A DNA stretch of 35,556 bases, from contig CBFHNG010000018.1 in NCBI GenBank assembly GCA_965657165.1, positions 1-35,556 on the forward strand. Reading direction: 5' to 3'. Source of the stretch: UBA3537 sp965657165 (lineage in GTDB: Bacteria > Bacteroidota > Bacteroidia > Flavobacteriales > Flavobacteriaceae). The translations under genes were made by a program, and so were the position numbers. Shown one piece after another: positions 1 through 8,105 of the stretch. Position 1 is the first letter of the stretch, and the number at the start of each line of letters is the position of its first letter. The notes below the pieces were generated by a model. The model worked only from the letters and a program-made list of their open reading frames with translations. It made no database searches and had not been told where the DNA came from.

Positions 1-497
1 GTTTCTGTTCCGTCTTCATCAGTATAAACCAACTCATCGAAATCATCAGTTGTATCTGTTGGTGTACCGTTGTCATTAGTTTCTAATGCTAATGTAGTTA
101 GGGTTTCTAAGTCTGACACTTTAATCTTTGTTTCTGTACCGTCTTCATCAGTATATACCAACTCTTTAAAATCATCTGTTGTATCTGTTGGTGTACCGTT
201 GTCATTAGTTGCAATTGCTAATGTGGTTAGTGTTTCAAAGTCAGAAAGTGGAATTTTAGTTTCTTTTCCATCTTCATCGGTATATACCAACTCTTTAAAA
301 TCATCTGTTGTATCTGTTGGTGTACCATTATCATTAGTTGCAATTGCTAATGTGGTTAGTGTTTCTAGGTCGGAAACTTTAATCTTTGTTTCTGTTCCAT
401 CCTCATCGGTATACACCAATTCATCAAAATCATCAGATGTATCTGTTGGTGTACCGTTATCATTAGTTTCTAATGCTAATGTAGTTAAGGTTTCGTC
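1..497 (-). repeat. 129-bp tandem coding repeats
   Basis: The segment GTATCTGTTGGTGTACC recurs at 52, 181, 310 and 439, exactly 129 bases (43 codons) apart. The units are nearly identical in DNA, and the array continues beyond the left edge. Two protein variants appear: one with AIATNDNG, DFKEL and IPLSDF, another with ALETNDNG, DFDEL and IKVSDL. They are mixed mosaic-like among the copies, suggesting recombination between units. Confidence 0.9.
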
Positions 498-917
498 GCT
501 TTGGTTGATCCAAGTGCCATTAGCTCCTAAAGTATACACATCGCCTGTAGCGGTGTCTACATATATATTACCAGCTAGGGCTCCTGCAGGGTTGGTGGTT
601 GTTGGTGCACCTGTTCCAGAGAAAAGGCCACTGTCGGCTTCAAGAGCTGCCCATTTGGTACCGTCCCAATAGTAAAAACCTTTGCCAGAAGTGGCGTTGG
701 TATTATAAGCCAATAAACTAACGTCTATATCAGCTGCTGCTACTGGCGCAGCAGTATTAAGGTCTACAATATCAAGACGAGGAATCAATATTCCTTTGTC
801 TGTGGCGACCACATCCAATTGTGCAGAAGCATCTGGCGTGGCTGTACCTACACCAACTTGTGCATAAATAGTAGTAAATAGAAAAATAAACAGAAATGAA
901 AGTAAATTTCGTAGCAT
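1..917 (-). CDS. Exported repeat-containing surface protein, N-terminal part
   Basis: Read on the minus strand from ATG at 917, an open frame runs off the left edge, giving about 305 residues with the C-terminus missing. It opens with a signal peptide (MLRNLLSFLFIFLFTTIYAQ), then a segment with GVGTATPDASAQLDV, KGILIPRLD and GKGFYYWDGTKW. That segment is a pattern I know from Bacteroidota cell-surface and adhesin-like proteins. From about residue 140 it consists of 43-residue Asp/Thr-rich repeats, each containing TNDNGTPTDT and ELVYTDEDG. The acidic DEDG and NDNG loops could bind calcium, which is inference. The function is unknown; the missing C-terminus might carry a T9SS tail. A TAACTTTG promoter element lies 53 bases upstream of the ATG. 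The opposite strand is also open over much of the repeat but lacks any protein signature. Confidence 0.85.
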   Translation of the reverse strand, partial: MLRNLLSFLFIFLFTTIYAQVGVGTATPDASAQLDVVATDKGILIPRLDIVDLNTAAPVAAADIDVSLLAYNTNATSGKGFYYWDGTKWAALEADSGLFSGTGAPTTTNPAGALAGNIYVDTATGDVYTLGANGTWINQSDETLTTLALETNDNGTPTDTSDDFDELVYTDEDGTETKIKVSDLETLTTLAIATNDNGTPTDTTDDFKELVYTDEDGKETKIPLSDFETLTTLAIATNDNGTPTDTTDDFKELVYTDEDGTETKIKVSDLETLTTLALETNDNGTPTDTTDDFDELVYTDEDGTE

Positions 918-969
918 ATGATTTTAGATTTAGGGTTAATATCAATTGTATAAAACAATAATGATGCCA

Positions 970-977
970 CAAAGTTA
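970..977 (-). promoter_or_regulatory. Bacteroidota-type -7 element (TAACTTTG)
   Basis: TAACTTTG on the minus strand fits the TAnnTTTG -7 consensus and lies 53 bases before the ATG of the repeat protein. The following bases (TGGCATCATTATT) resemble those after the element upstream of the secreted-protein gene at 4137. No well-spaced -33 TTTG is obvious. Confidence 0.55.
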
Positions 978-1007
978 ACATTTTTTAACAAATTAAAAAG
1001 CGTTAAC

Positions 1008-1036
1008 AAAAAAAAACCCTTGAAAATCAAGGGTTT
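1008..1036 (-). terminator. Rho-independent terminator after tRNA-Met
   Basis: On the minus strand AAACCCTTGA and TCAAGGGTTT form a 10-bp stem with a 3-base loop, followed by a T run. It starts 5 bases after the tRNA 3' end and separates the tRNA from the repeat-protein gene. Confidence 0.9.
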
Positions 1037-1040
1037 AAAG

Positions 1041-1114
1041 TAGCGTGGGGGAGATTTGAACTCCCGACCTCCGGGTTATGAATCCGACGCTCTAACCAAC
1101 TGAGCTACCACGCC
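1041..1114 (-). tRNA. tRNA-Met (anticodon CAT)
   Basis: The minus strand folds as a 74-base cloverleaf: acceptor GGCGTGG/CCACGCT with a G-T first pair, D arm GCTC/GAGC, anticodon loop TTCATAA, T arm GGGAG/CTCCC with loop TTCAAAT, and discriminator A. CCA is not encoded. The anticodon is CAT. It lacks the C1-A72 mismatch and G-C-rich anticodon stem typical of initiator tRNA, so elongator Met is favoured; an Ile2 (lysidine) tRNA is a less likely alternative. The base pair next to the anticodon loop is an A-C mismatch (positions 31 and 39). Confidence 0.93.
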
Positions 1115-1242
1115 ATAAATTGTGGCTGCAAATATAGAAACAAAAAGATTGCCTTTCAAATAAAATGCTTTGTAAAAAATATTTTTTTTCTTTTAAAAGT
1201 ATCAAATTAATGTATATATTGGAAAACTAATTTACAACAACC

Positions 1243-1629
1243 ATGAGTACCAAAGTAAAATTCGAAATAGAATTCCCCATACAAGCTTCACCACAATTAT
1301 TATACAATTATATTTCTACACCCTCGGGGCTATCCGAATGGTTTGCAGATAATGTTAATTCAAGAGGAGAGTTGTTTACTTTTATTTGGGACGACTCCGA
1401 AGAACAAGCAAAATTAGTAACCAAAAAGAGTTCAGAGCGCATTAAGTTTAAATGGCTAGAAAGTGATGATGACAGCTGTTATTTTGAGCTTCGAATTCAA
1501 GTGGATGGCATAACAAAAGATGTATCGCTTATTGTTACCGATTTTTCGGATGACGATGAAGTTGATGAAGCCAAAATGTTGTGGGAAAATCAAATCTCTA
1601 GTTTAAAACAAGTTTTAGGTTCGCGCTAG
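1243..1629 (+). CDS. START-like (SRPBCC fold) domain protein
   Basis: A 128-residue cytoplasmic protein with a single AHSA1/START-like hydrophobic-pocket domain. The N-terminus (FEIEFPIQASPQLLYNYIS) and the PSGLSEWFADNV segment are typical of the small conserved START-like family of Bacteroidota; the C-terminal helix contains KMLWENQISSLKQVLGS. The ligand and exact role are unknown. The ATG at 1243 follows an A-rich leader (TTTACAACAACC), as is usual where Shine-Dalgarno sites are absent. It is followed 54 bases later by the aminotransferase gene, which has its own promoter element. The family call is firm, the function is not. Confidence 0.85.
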   Translation: MSTKVKFEIEFPIQASPQLLYNYISTPSGLSEWFADNVNSRGELFTFIWDDSEEQAKLVTKKSSERIKFKWLESDDDSCYFELRIQVDGITKDVSLIVTDFSDDDEVDEAKMLWENQISSLKQVLGSR

Positions 1630-1651
1630 GAATGTTCGTCTTATTTTGACG

Positions 1652-1659
1652 TATATTTG
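1652..1659 (+). promoter_or_regulatory. -7 element TATATTTG for the aminotransferase gene
   Basis: TATATTTG is a full match to TAnnTTTG. It implies transcription starting near 1663-1666. That places the upstream in-frame TTG (1657) inside the promoter and supports ATG 1684 as the start. Confidence 0.6.
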
Positions 1660-1683
1660 CTTCAAAATTTTCTAGATTTTTTT

Positions 1684-2529
1684 ATGATTAACATCAACGG
1701 AACAATTTTTGAAGATTCAAAGGCAAAACTATCTCCATTAAATAGGGGCTTTGCTTATGGTGATGCTGTTTTTGAGACCCTAAAAATCAATAACAATAAA
1801 CCCCTATTTTGGGAATCACATTATTTTCGTTTGATGGCTTCAATGCGTATACTTCGTATGGAAATCCCAATGAATTTTACTCCCGAATTTTTGGAAAAAC
1901 AAATTATGAGTTTAGTAAATTCATTAGCATCCAATGCAGTTTCCTACAGAGCAAAACTTACAGTTTTTCGAGATAGTGAAGGCTATTATACCCCAGACAC
2001 CAATGCGGTTTCATTTACAATTTCTGTTTCTGAATTGGATTCAGACATTTATAAGATTTATGATCATTCTTATGAAATAGAATTATTTAAAGACTATTTT
2101 ATTGCACCAAATTTGCTTTCAACATTAAAAACAAATAACAAAGTGGTGAATGTTGTAGGTAGTATTTTTGCTAAAGAAAACAATTACAATAATTGCTTAC
2201 TACTTAACACCAACAAAAATGTGATTGAAGCACTTAACAGCAATGTCTTTTTGGTAAACGGAACTACTATTAAAACGGCTCCACTAACAGATGGCTGTTT
2301 AAAAGGAATTGTTAGAGAAAAATTGATAGAAATTATTTCAAAATCATCAGAATATAAACTCGATGAATCATCAATTTCTCCATTTGAACTTCAAAAAGCG
2401 GACGAAATTTTTATTACTAATATCATTCAGGGCATTGTACCAGTAACAAAATACCGCAAAAAAACATACGCTTCCGAAGTTTCAAAAGCACTTTTAGGAA
2501 TGTTAAATACAAAATTGAGGTTGGGCTAA
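1684..2529 (+). CDS. Class IV aminotransferase (IlvE/PabC-like, PLP-dependent)
   Basis: A 281-residue fold-type IV PLP enzyme. It starts MININGTIFED and carries the family segment LNRGFAYGDAVFETLKI (residues 19-35). LKTNNKVVNVVGS around residues 148-160 matches the active-site lysine region, with K149 the likely Schiff-base lysine by comparison with PabC (LKHLNRL). The end has EIFITNIIQGIVPV. Relatives are branched-chain aminotransferases, D-amino-acid transaminases and aminodeoxychorismate lyase (PabC). The length and lysine context favour a PabC- or IlvE-like enzyme, but substrate cannot be fixed from sequence alone. ATG 1684 is chosen over an in-frame TTG at 1657 because the latter lies in the -7 element. 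Its last 4 bases overlap the convergent YqgE gene. Confidence 0.85.
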   Translation: MININGTIFEDSKAKLSPLNRGFAYGDAVFETLKINNNKPLFWESHYFRLMASMRILRMEIPMNFTPEFLEKQIMSLVNSLASNAVSYRAKLTVFRDSEGYYTPDTNAVSFTISVSELDSDIYKIYDHSYEIELFKDYFIAPNLLSTLKTNNKVVNVVGSIFAKENNYNNCLLLNTNKNVIEALNSNVFLVNGTTIKTAPLTDGCLKGIVREKLIEIISKSSEYKLDESSISPFELQKADEIFITNIIQGIVPVTKYRKKTYASEVSKALLGMLNTKLRLG

Positions 2530-3077
2530 TTGTACGATGGATGCTCTGGCGCGTTGGACCAAATACTATATTCTCCTCCAAGCGCTAACATCTTATCTTT
2601 CCAAAAAGATGTATCTACTGCACGAATAATATCACTTTGATGGGTGTTTTCCGAAAGTATCCATGTGTTTGAATCTAACTCGGAATTTAATTGATTGGCA
2701 TCCCAACCCGAGTAGCCAAGAAAAAATTGAATATCATTTTCATCAATTTTTTGTCCAGCAATTAAATCGGAAATATGTTTAAAATCCCCACTCCAAAAAA
2801 GGCCCTTAGAAATTTCGATACTTCCAGGAATTAGCTGTGGAACTTTATGTATAAAATATAAATTATCTTGCTGAACTGGACCTCCATTATACACTTTAAA
2901 CGTAGAATTAATTTCGGGAATCAGGTCTCCAAGATTATAATCTAAAGGTTTGTTTAGGATAAAACCAATGGATCCTTCTGTACTGTGATCGGCAAGTAAA
3001 ATAATGGATCTATTGAAAGAAACATCTCCAATAATTGAGGGTTCAGCTATTAATATTTTACCTTTTTTTAGACTCAA
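2526..3077 (-). CDS. YqgE/AlgH family protein
   Basis: A 183-residue protein of the YqgE/AlgH (DUF179) family, complete for the family. Diagnostic segments are KGKILIAEPSIIGDVSFNRS (N-terminus), GFILNKPLDY, VYNGGPVQ and FFLGYSGWDANQLNSEL. The family is widespread and cytoplasmic; its biochemical role is unsettled (AlgH was linked to alginate regulation in Pseudomonas). It is convergent with the aminotransferase gene, sharing 4 bases at the stops with no terminator between them. Family assignment is certain, function is not. Confidence 0.92.
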   Translation of the reverse strand: MSLKKGKILIAEPSIIGDVSFNRSIILLADHSTEGSIGFILNKPLDYNLGDLIPEINSTFKVYNGGPVQQDNLYFIHKVPQLIPGSIEISKGLFWSGDFKHISDLIAGQKIDENDIQFFLGYSGWDANQLNSELDSNTWILSENTHQSDIIRAVDTSFWKDKMLALGGEYSIWSNAPEHPSYN

Positions 3078-3157
3078 AATTTAAATTATTTAAATCTAAA
3101 TGTAAAAAAAATAATTTTAGTTTTCTTGAAATACAAATTCTTTTTTTGACTTTCATT

Positions 3158-3185
3158 AAAAAAAAAGCAGCCTTAAGCCGCTTTT
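3158..3185 (-). terminator. Rho-independent terminator after the secreted-protein gene
   Basis: On the minus strand AAGCGGC and GCTGCTT form a stem (one G-T pair) followed by nine T residues, 23 bases beyond the stop of the gene ending at 3208. Confidence 0.8.
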
Positions 3186-3207
3186 ATTAGATGATGTTTT
3201 TTTGAGC

Positions 3208-4137
3208 CTATCTCTTTAAAAACTTAAAATTTTGACCAGAGTTTAGAACTAAAACGTATAATCCAGAATTTAAATTTTGTGCTTGTATAGATCCAGCTCT
3301 TGAAATTGTTCCGGCTTGCACTATCATGCCTAAAGTATTTAAAATCTTATAGGATGTTTGTTTTTTAAGGTTCTGAATTTGAAAATCATTAAAAACAGGA
3401 TTTGGAGCAATGAATATTTCTGAATCAAATTCTACAGTATTTGTATTTAAAGTTCCTACACCTGAATTACTATCTTGATTTCGGTTCCATTCACTTGCTG
3501 TAAAAACTTCATTTGGAGTATCTACATTGCGTTGGTCATACTTGTTATGTTGCAATGGGCCTTCCCAAACATCAAATACCGTCCATGTTCCATTTACGTT
3601 GTACAATAATTCTATTTTTGTATTGGAAGAATTATTAAAATCGGTATGTAAATCGGCCCACCAACAGCGCGCAAAATGCTTGTTAGTGATTACCCCACCA
3701 AGGATATCATGCATCATAGAATAACCATAGCCACCAGAGCCATTTAATATATCATACCCTTCTGAACTAAATCCATCTACTGCATAAATTTGTGTTCCAG
3801 CATAAAGTAAATCAGGTGAGCTAGGTCTATTTGAATAATCAGGAGGTGTACTCGATACATAATTCATTGGAAAGTGAGGGTTTGGGCTTTGACGTAAATG
3901 ACGTTCATCAATACTCCCATCGGCCTCAGTGTGACGAATTTTGTAATTGTTTCTATCAATGTCGCTTTTTACTTCTATAGCCACAAAAGCAATATCCTAC
4001 GTATTATTGCCTGATGCATAATCTTGTAAATTAAAGATTGTTTTGATGTAAATGTCATCCTGAGGAGTATCATCAGGATTTTGTGCGTATAAAAAAATGA
4101 ATAGATTGAAAAATAGAAGTGTTAATTTTGTTTTCAT
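3208..4137 (-). pseudogene. T9SS-secreted protein interrupted by an in-frame TAG
   Basis: Read from ATG 4137 (minus), a 310-codon frame begins with a signal peptide (MKTKLTLLFFNLFIFLYAQ) and ends with a typical type IX secretion C-terminal domain (IFIAPNPVFNDFQIQNL, SGLYVLVL, KFLKR). Codon 47 is TAG (3999-3997), inside GNNT-stop-DIAFVAIEV. The frame is unchanged on both sides. Without readthrough only 46 residues would be made, or a leaderless 258-residue piece from GTG 3984 that could not be exported. The middle shows no family I recognise. The promoter element (4170-4177) and terminator (3158-3185) look intact, so the nonsense change is probably recent, or a base-call error. The ancestral codon might have been TGG, CAG or a Tyr codon. 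Confidence 0.8.
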
Positions 4138-4169
4138 AGTATGTAATGATTTGAGATTAAATAATGGCA

Positions 4170-4177
4170 CAAAACTA
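4170..4177 (-). promoter_or_regulatory. -7 element TAGTTTTG for the interrupted secreted-protein gene
   Basis: TAGTTTTG on the minus strand fits TAnnTTTG, 32 bases before ATG 4137. It is followed by TGCCATTATT, resembling the element before the repeat protein at 917. Confidence 0.5.
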
Positions 4178-4259
4178 TGTAATATATTTCAATTTTAAAA
4201 GAAAACTAATATTTTACTTAATTGATAATCAGTAATCTAGATGTTTTTTTTTGTAAAAA

Positions 4260-5219
4260 TCAAATCATTTTAGCGTCGCTCTCAAAAGAGAATCCGTTAA
4301 GAAAAGATTTCACATCCATTTGTTTTTTTCCAGGAAATTTAAAGTCAATGACATTAATATAACCGTCATTAATGCATACGTAAATAGAAGATTTTTTAAC
4401 AATTAGTGTTCCAACAGGTTTTTTGTGGTTTGATTTTTCAAATTGGACTTTATAGATTTTGACATTAAAGGTTTTTGTTCCATTTTTTAATTCTGCCCAT
4501 GCTCCCGGATATGGATTCAATCCACGAACAAGATTTCGAATATCTTCACCATTTTTTTGCCAATCAATTTTGCAATTTTCTTTATTAAGTTTATGCGCAG
4601 TTTTTAATTCAATGGATTGAGGCTGTTGTGTTGTTTTTATGGTATTGTCACAAATAGCTTCAGCAGTTTTCAGCGTTAATAATTTACCCTCATTCATGAG
4701 TTTATCATGAAGCGTTCCTGCGGTATCTTCATCTGAAATAGGAATACTCTTTTGAAAAATTACAGCACCTGTATCAATTTTTTCATCAATAAAAAATGTA
4801 CTAACTCCTGTTTCTTTTTCTCCATTAATAATGGCCCAATTGATGGGTGCTGCACCTCTGTATTGTGGCAACAAAGACGCATGAAGATTAAAAGTGCCAT
4901 ATTTTGGCAATTGCCAAACCGCTTGTGGTAACATTCTAAACGCTACAACTACTTGCAAATCAGGGTTTAAAGCTTTTAATGTTTTAATAAAATTGGGATG
5001 TTTTAAGTTTTCTGGTTGAAGAACATTCAATTGATGATTTTGGGCATATATTTTTACTGCAGATTGTTTTACTTTTTGGCCACGTCCTGCAGGGCGATCT
5101 GGTGCTGTAATCACCCCAACCACATTGTAATTTTGTTGTATTAATCCATCAAGAATATGAACTGCAAACTCTGGAGTTCCCAAAAAGATAATACGCAATT
5201 GTTCTTTTGCTATGGACAT
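4260..5219 (-). CDS. fmt: Methionyl-tRNA formyltransferase
   Basis: A 319-residue enzyme that formylates Met-tRNA(fMet) using 10-formyl-THF for translation initiation. The formyltransferase Rossmann domain starts IIFLGTPEFAVHILDGL. The tRNA-binding loop region has RPAGRGQKVKQSAVK. The catalytic region contains NLHASLLPQYRGAAPINWA (Asn, His) and later TGAVIFQKSIPI with the conserved Asp in DTGA. The C-terminal OB-like domain follows from about residue 210 (LNPYPGAWAEL). Length is normal. The ATG overlaps the end of recQ by 10 bases, so the pair is probably co-transcribed. Confidence 0.97.
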   Translation of the reverse strand: MSIAKEQLRIIFLGTPEFAVHILDGLIQQNYNVVGVITAPDRPAGRGQKVKQSAVKIYAQNHQLNVLQPENLKHPNFIKTLKALNPDLQVVVAFRMLPQAVWQLPKYGTFNLHASLLPQYRGAAPINWAIINGEKETGVSTFFIDEKIDTGAVIFQKSIPISDEDTAGTLHDKLMNEGKLLTLKTAEAICDNTIKTTQQPQSIELKTAHKLNKENCKIDWQKNGEDIRNLVRGLNPYPGAWAELKNGTKTFNVKIYKVQFEKSNHKKPVGTLIVKKSSIYVCINDGYINVIDFKFPGKKQMDVKSFLNGFSFESDAKMI

Positions 5220-7111
5220 TTAATTTGAAATTTATTAGTTTGAGTTTGTTCAATTTTTTTGAGTTCAAGCAAGTGTTTTAAAATAGAAACAACTTCTTTA
5301 TTTGATATTGATAAATTTGACTCTAACATTCTAGATGTCATAGGTTTAACTTCTATTGATTTCAAAACCAAATCTACATTTTCTTTTTCAAAAGGGATTA
5401 ACGCTTTTTCTTTTTTTAAACAAACATTACAAATGCCACACGCTTTTGAATTTGGTTCATCAAAATAGGTTAGTAACTGTTTGCTTTTACAAACACTATT
5501 ATTTTCTATATAATTGATGACAGCCTCTATTTTATTATATTTTACTTTATTATGTACTTTTACTTCTTTTGAAATTCGATTTATAGCTTTTTCATCTTCT
5601 CTAGGTTGAGAAAATGTAATTTGTGCATCGGTGTTTATATTTCTAAACTTTACAATTTCTTTTGCGGCCAAAGCATCTAGATTTTGAATAATTTTAGAGG
5701 CTTCTATATTTAGTATTTTAGCAATTTTTTCTATATCAATGGATGTTTCTTGACTATGAATTCCTTCGTAGGTTCTTAAAATTGTTGTCATCATCAATCG
5801 AAGTTCATCATTGTGTTTTATTTGGTCTATTAAAATATTGTTATTGACCAAAAACTGTAAACTTGTTTTCTTTCTAAAAAGCTCTTCAAACACAATTAAT
5901 CCATGCCTATCCAAAACTTTTAATCCATTATATGTTTTTCGTTTAGAGAGTTCATATAAATTACAAAAAGCGTTAAAATTTAATCCATGTTTTTCTTCGT
6001 TCAACTCGCCATATGCAATTTGAAAATAGGTGCACAGTTTTTTATAAATTAACTTTAAAAAATCGATATCAGGAACATAATCTATGTACCATTTTTTTGC
6101 AATTTCAATGTCATTTGGCCCAACTAAAAGTATGGCTTTTGCTTCTTTTTGATTTCGACCAGCACGTCCAGCTTCTTGAAAATAATGTTCGAGACTTTCT
6201 GGAATATTAATATGAATAACCATTGAAACATCGGCTTTATTGATTCCCATACCAAAAGCATTTGTGGCTACAATAACTTTTGTTTCATCTGAAATCCATT
6301 GTTGATAGTGTTGCTCTTTTTCTTTAGCATTTAATCCACCATGATAATACCCACTAGAAATACCATTATTGTTAAGCATTTTGGCCAATTGTTGTGTTTC
6401 AGATCGGCTTCCAGTATAAACAATAGCACTTTCTTTATTTTGTTTTAGAAGTTCTATGATTTTATAGTCTTTGTCTTCAAAAAGCAATGATTGATAACTT
6501 AGATTTTCTCTATAAAATGAGTGTCTAAATATTTTCGGTTGTTCTAAGTTGAGTTGTACTTTTATGTCCTCTACAACACGTTTTGTTGCTGATGCAGTTA
6601 GTGCTATTGTTGTCACTTTTGGGTGCAACGTTTTTAGTATATTAATTGATCTATATGCAGGTCTAAAATCATGTCCCCATTGACTGATACAATGCGCTTC
6701 ATCTACTGCAATTAAATTCACATTCATCAACTTAATACGTTCTTGAACGAGTGGATTTTGTAGTCGTTCTGGAGATAAATAAAGAAATTTATAATTTCCA
6801 TAAACACAGTTATCGAGTATGCGCTCCAAATCGCTAAGATGATTCAAATTTGTGAGCGCATTAGCTTTTATATCTTTATTACTTAGGGCATTAACTTGGT
6901 CTTGCATTAAGGCAATTAAAGGAGAAACAACAATACAAAGACCATCATTTATTAGGGCAGGAATTTGAAAACAAAGAGACTTTCCACCACCTGTAGGAAG
7001 TAGAGCCACACAATCTTGTTGATTCAAAACAGATTGAATAATTTCCTCTTGCTGGGGTCTAAATTTGGAAAACTTCCAATAGTGCTCTAGTATTTGAAGC
7101 GGATGGTTCAT
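5210..7111 (-). CDS. recQ: ATP-dependent DNA helicase RecQ, short form
   Basis: A 633-residue 3'-5' SF2 helicase. Motif I is LLPTGGGKSLCFQIPAL (Lys44), motif II is DEAH at 137-140 followed by the aromatic-rich CISQWGHDFRP loop typical of RecQ, motif III is TALTASA, and motif VI is QEAGRAGRNQ. The RecQ-Ct zinc site is visible as CKSKQLLTYFDE followed by CGICNVC. The C-terminus ends in a winged-helix-like segment, and I see no HRDC domain; many Bacteroidota carry such a shorter second RecQ. It lies 6 bases after the ATPase gene and overlaps fmt by 10 bases, forming a three-gene operon. Confidence 0.95.
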   Translation of the reverse strand: MNHPLQILEHYWKFSKFRPQQEEIIQSVLNQQDCVALLPTGGGKSLCFQIPALINDGLCIVVSPLIALMQDQVNALSNKDIKANALTNLNHLSDLERILDNCVYGNYKFLYLSPERLQNPLVQERIKLMNVNLIAVDEAHCISQWGHDFRPAYRSINILKTLHPKVTTIALTASATKRVVEDIKVQLNLEQPKIFRHSFYRENLSYQSLLFEDKDYKIIELLKQNKESAIVYTGSRSETQQLAKMLNNNGISSGYYHGGLNAKEKEQHYQQWISDETKVIVATNAFGMGINKADVSMVIHINIPESLEHYFQEAGRAGRNQKEAKAILLVGPNDIEIAKKWYIDYVPDIDFLKLIYKKLCTYFQIAYGELNEEKHGLNFNAFCNLYELSKRKTYNGLKVLDRHGLIVFEELFRKKTSLQFLVNNNILIDQIKHNDELRLMMTTILRTYEGIHSQETSIDIEKIAKILNIEASKIIQNLDALAAKEIVKFRNINTDAQITFSQPREDEKAINRISKEVKVHNKVKYNKIEAVINYIENNSVCKSKQLLTYFDEPNSKACGICNVCLKKEKALIPFEKENVDLVLKSIEVKPMTSRMLESNLSISNKEVVSILKHLLELKKIEQTQTNKFQIKCP

Positions 7112-7117
7112 CTGCTG

Positions 7118-7648
7118 TTAAATTCTGTTGAGAATAAATTTTAAACGGTTTTCAATTGATCCAATATCGACTTCAATCATTTCATAACCAAATTTTGAAT
7201 ACCATTTTTTGAGAAACTCATGAATTTCTAACAATTGATTAAAAGATTCATACCGTTCATTATCGGTCTTATAAATAGCTTTCCAAGGGGGCAAAATAAA
7301 AATTTTGTCGTATTTGTAAATTTCACAAACGCTTATAAATTCTTGTCCATAATCGGATTTTATATAGTCTAAATACGCCACAATATCGGGAAGTCCACGA
7401 TCGAAGAATACCACTGGCGCATTTGAGTTTTGGGCCTCTATAAATTGCTTTTTACGACTGTCTAACAGTTGTTTGCTAAACCATATAGGATCTTCTAAAA
7501 ATAATTGTTTAATACCATTTTTTTTTGCCTCTAAAGTAATTTGCCTTGAAATTTCTTCCATACAATAATAGCCCTGTGCTTCTAAAGCTTTGATTAAAGT
7601 TGTTTTTCCTGTTGCGGGTCCACCAATAAGTGCTATTTTTTTTGGCAT
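7118..7648 (-). CDS. AAA-type P-loop ATPase/kinase-like protein
   Basis: A 176-residue P-loop NTPase with Walker A GGPATGKTT at residues 9-17 and a Walker B-like VVFFDRGLPDIVAYLD segment. The pattern MEEISRQI and QLLEIHEFLKKWYSKFGYEMIEV matches the small AAA_28 family (NadR-kinase-like ATPases). The substrate is unknown. It is first in an operon with recQ (6-base gap) and fmt. It is divergent from the DUF493 gene, with 93 bases between the two starts. Confidence 0.85.
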   Translation of the reverse strand: MPKKIALIGGPATGKTTLIKALEAQGYYCMEEISRQITLEAKKNGIKQLFLEDPIWFSKQLLDSRKKQFIEAQNSNAPVVFFDRGLPDIVAYLDYIKSDYGQEFISVCEIYKYDKIFILPPWKAIYKTDNERYESFNQLLEIHEFLKKWYSKFGYEMIEVDIGSIENRLKFILNRI

Positions 7649-7715
7649 CTAATGTATGTGTCTTAATTCTGTAAAATTCGTGATTTAAAAGTTAAATAAA
7701 AAATATGAGTTGATG

Positions 7716-7723
7716 TATATTTG
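7716..7723 (+). promoter_or_regulatory. -7 element TATATTTG for the DUF493 gene
   Basis: A full TAnnTTTG match, predicting a start of transcription near 7728 and a leader of about 14 bases to ATG 7742. An in-frame TTG at 7721 lies inside the element and is therefore unlikely to be the start codon. Confidence 0.6.
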
Positions 7724-7741
7724 CAACATAACTTAGTCATC

Positions 7742-8035
7742 ATGCAAAGTTCAAACAATTCGGAAGAATTTTATACTAAATTAAAATCACAGCTTTACGA
7801 AACATCTTCGTGGCCAACCGCCTATCTTTTTAAATTTATTATCACTTCAGAACAACATAAAATTGATGCCGTAGAATCTGTTTTTGATAATATGGGAGCT
7901 GTTATAAATAGTACTGCCTCAAAAAAAGGAAACTATGTGAGTATTTCAATTCATGTTGTGATGAAAGATCCAGAGGCAGTTGTTGAAAAATACAAGCAAG
8001 TTAGCCGCGATGTAGAAGGCGTTATTTCTTTGTAA
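7742..8035 (+). CDS. DUF493 family protein
   Basis: A 97-residue protein of the DUF493 (YbeD-like, ACT-like fold) family. It contains FYTKLKSQLYETSSWPTAYL and LFKFIITSE near the start and a Ser-rich beta strand (GNYVSISIHVVMKDPEAVVE) with the family ending VEGVISL. It is cytoplasmic and of unknown role. ATG 7742 gives the usual family length; a longer frame from TTG 7721 would begin inside the promoter element. Confidence 0.85.
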   Translation: MQSSNNSEEFYTKLKSQLYETSSWPTAYLFKFIITSEQHKIDAVESVFDNMGAVINSTASKKGNYVSISIHVVMKDPEAVVEKYKQVSRDVEGVISL

Positions 8036-8105
8036 TCCTATAGTATATAATTCACTTTTTTGTTTAATTTTTGTACTTTGCAGCATATTAATATAAATTT
8101 ATTTA

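Noticed and set aside
1..497. Regular repeats as a possible CRISPR array
   Set aside because: The period is 129 bases with no unique spacers, and the repeats are coding in one frame.
70..672. Open frame of 200 codons on the plus strand over the repeat region
   Set aside because: It is the shadow of the minus-strand repeat gene; it has no signal peptide or family pattern, while the minus frame has both, plus a promoter element.
3997..3999. In-frame TAG read as pyrrolysine or another recoding
   Set aside because: Nothing in the window supports pyrrolysine machinery and Flavobacteriaceae are not known to use it; a nonsense mutation or error is simpler.
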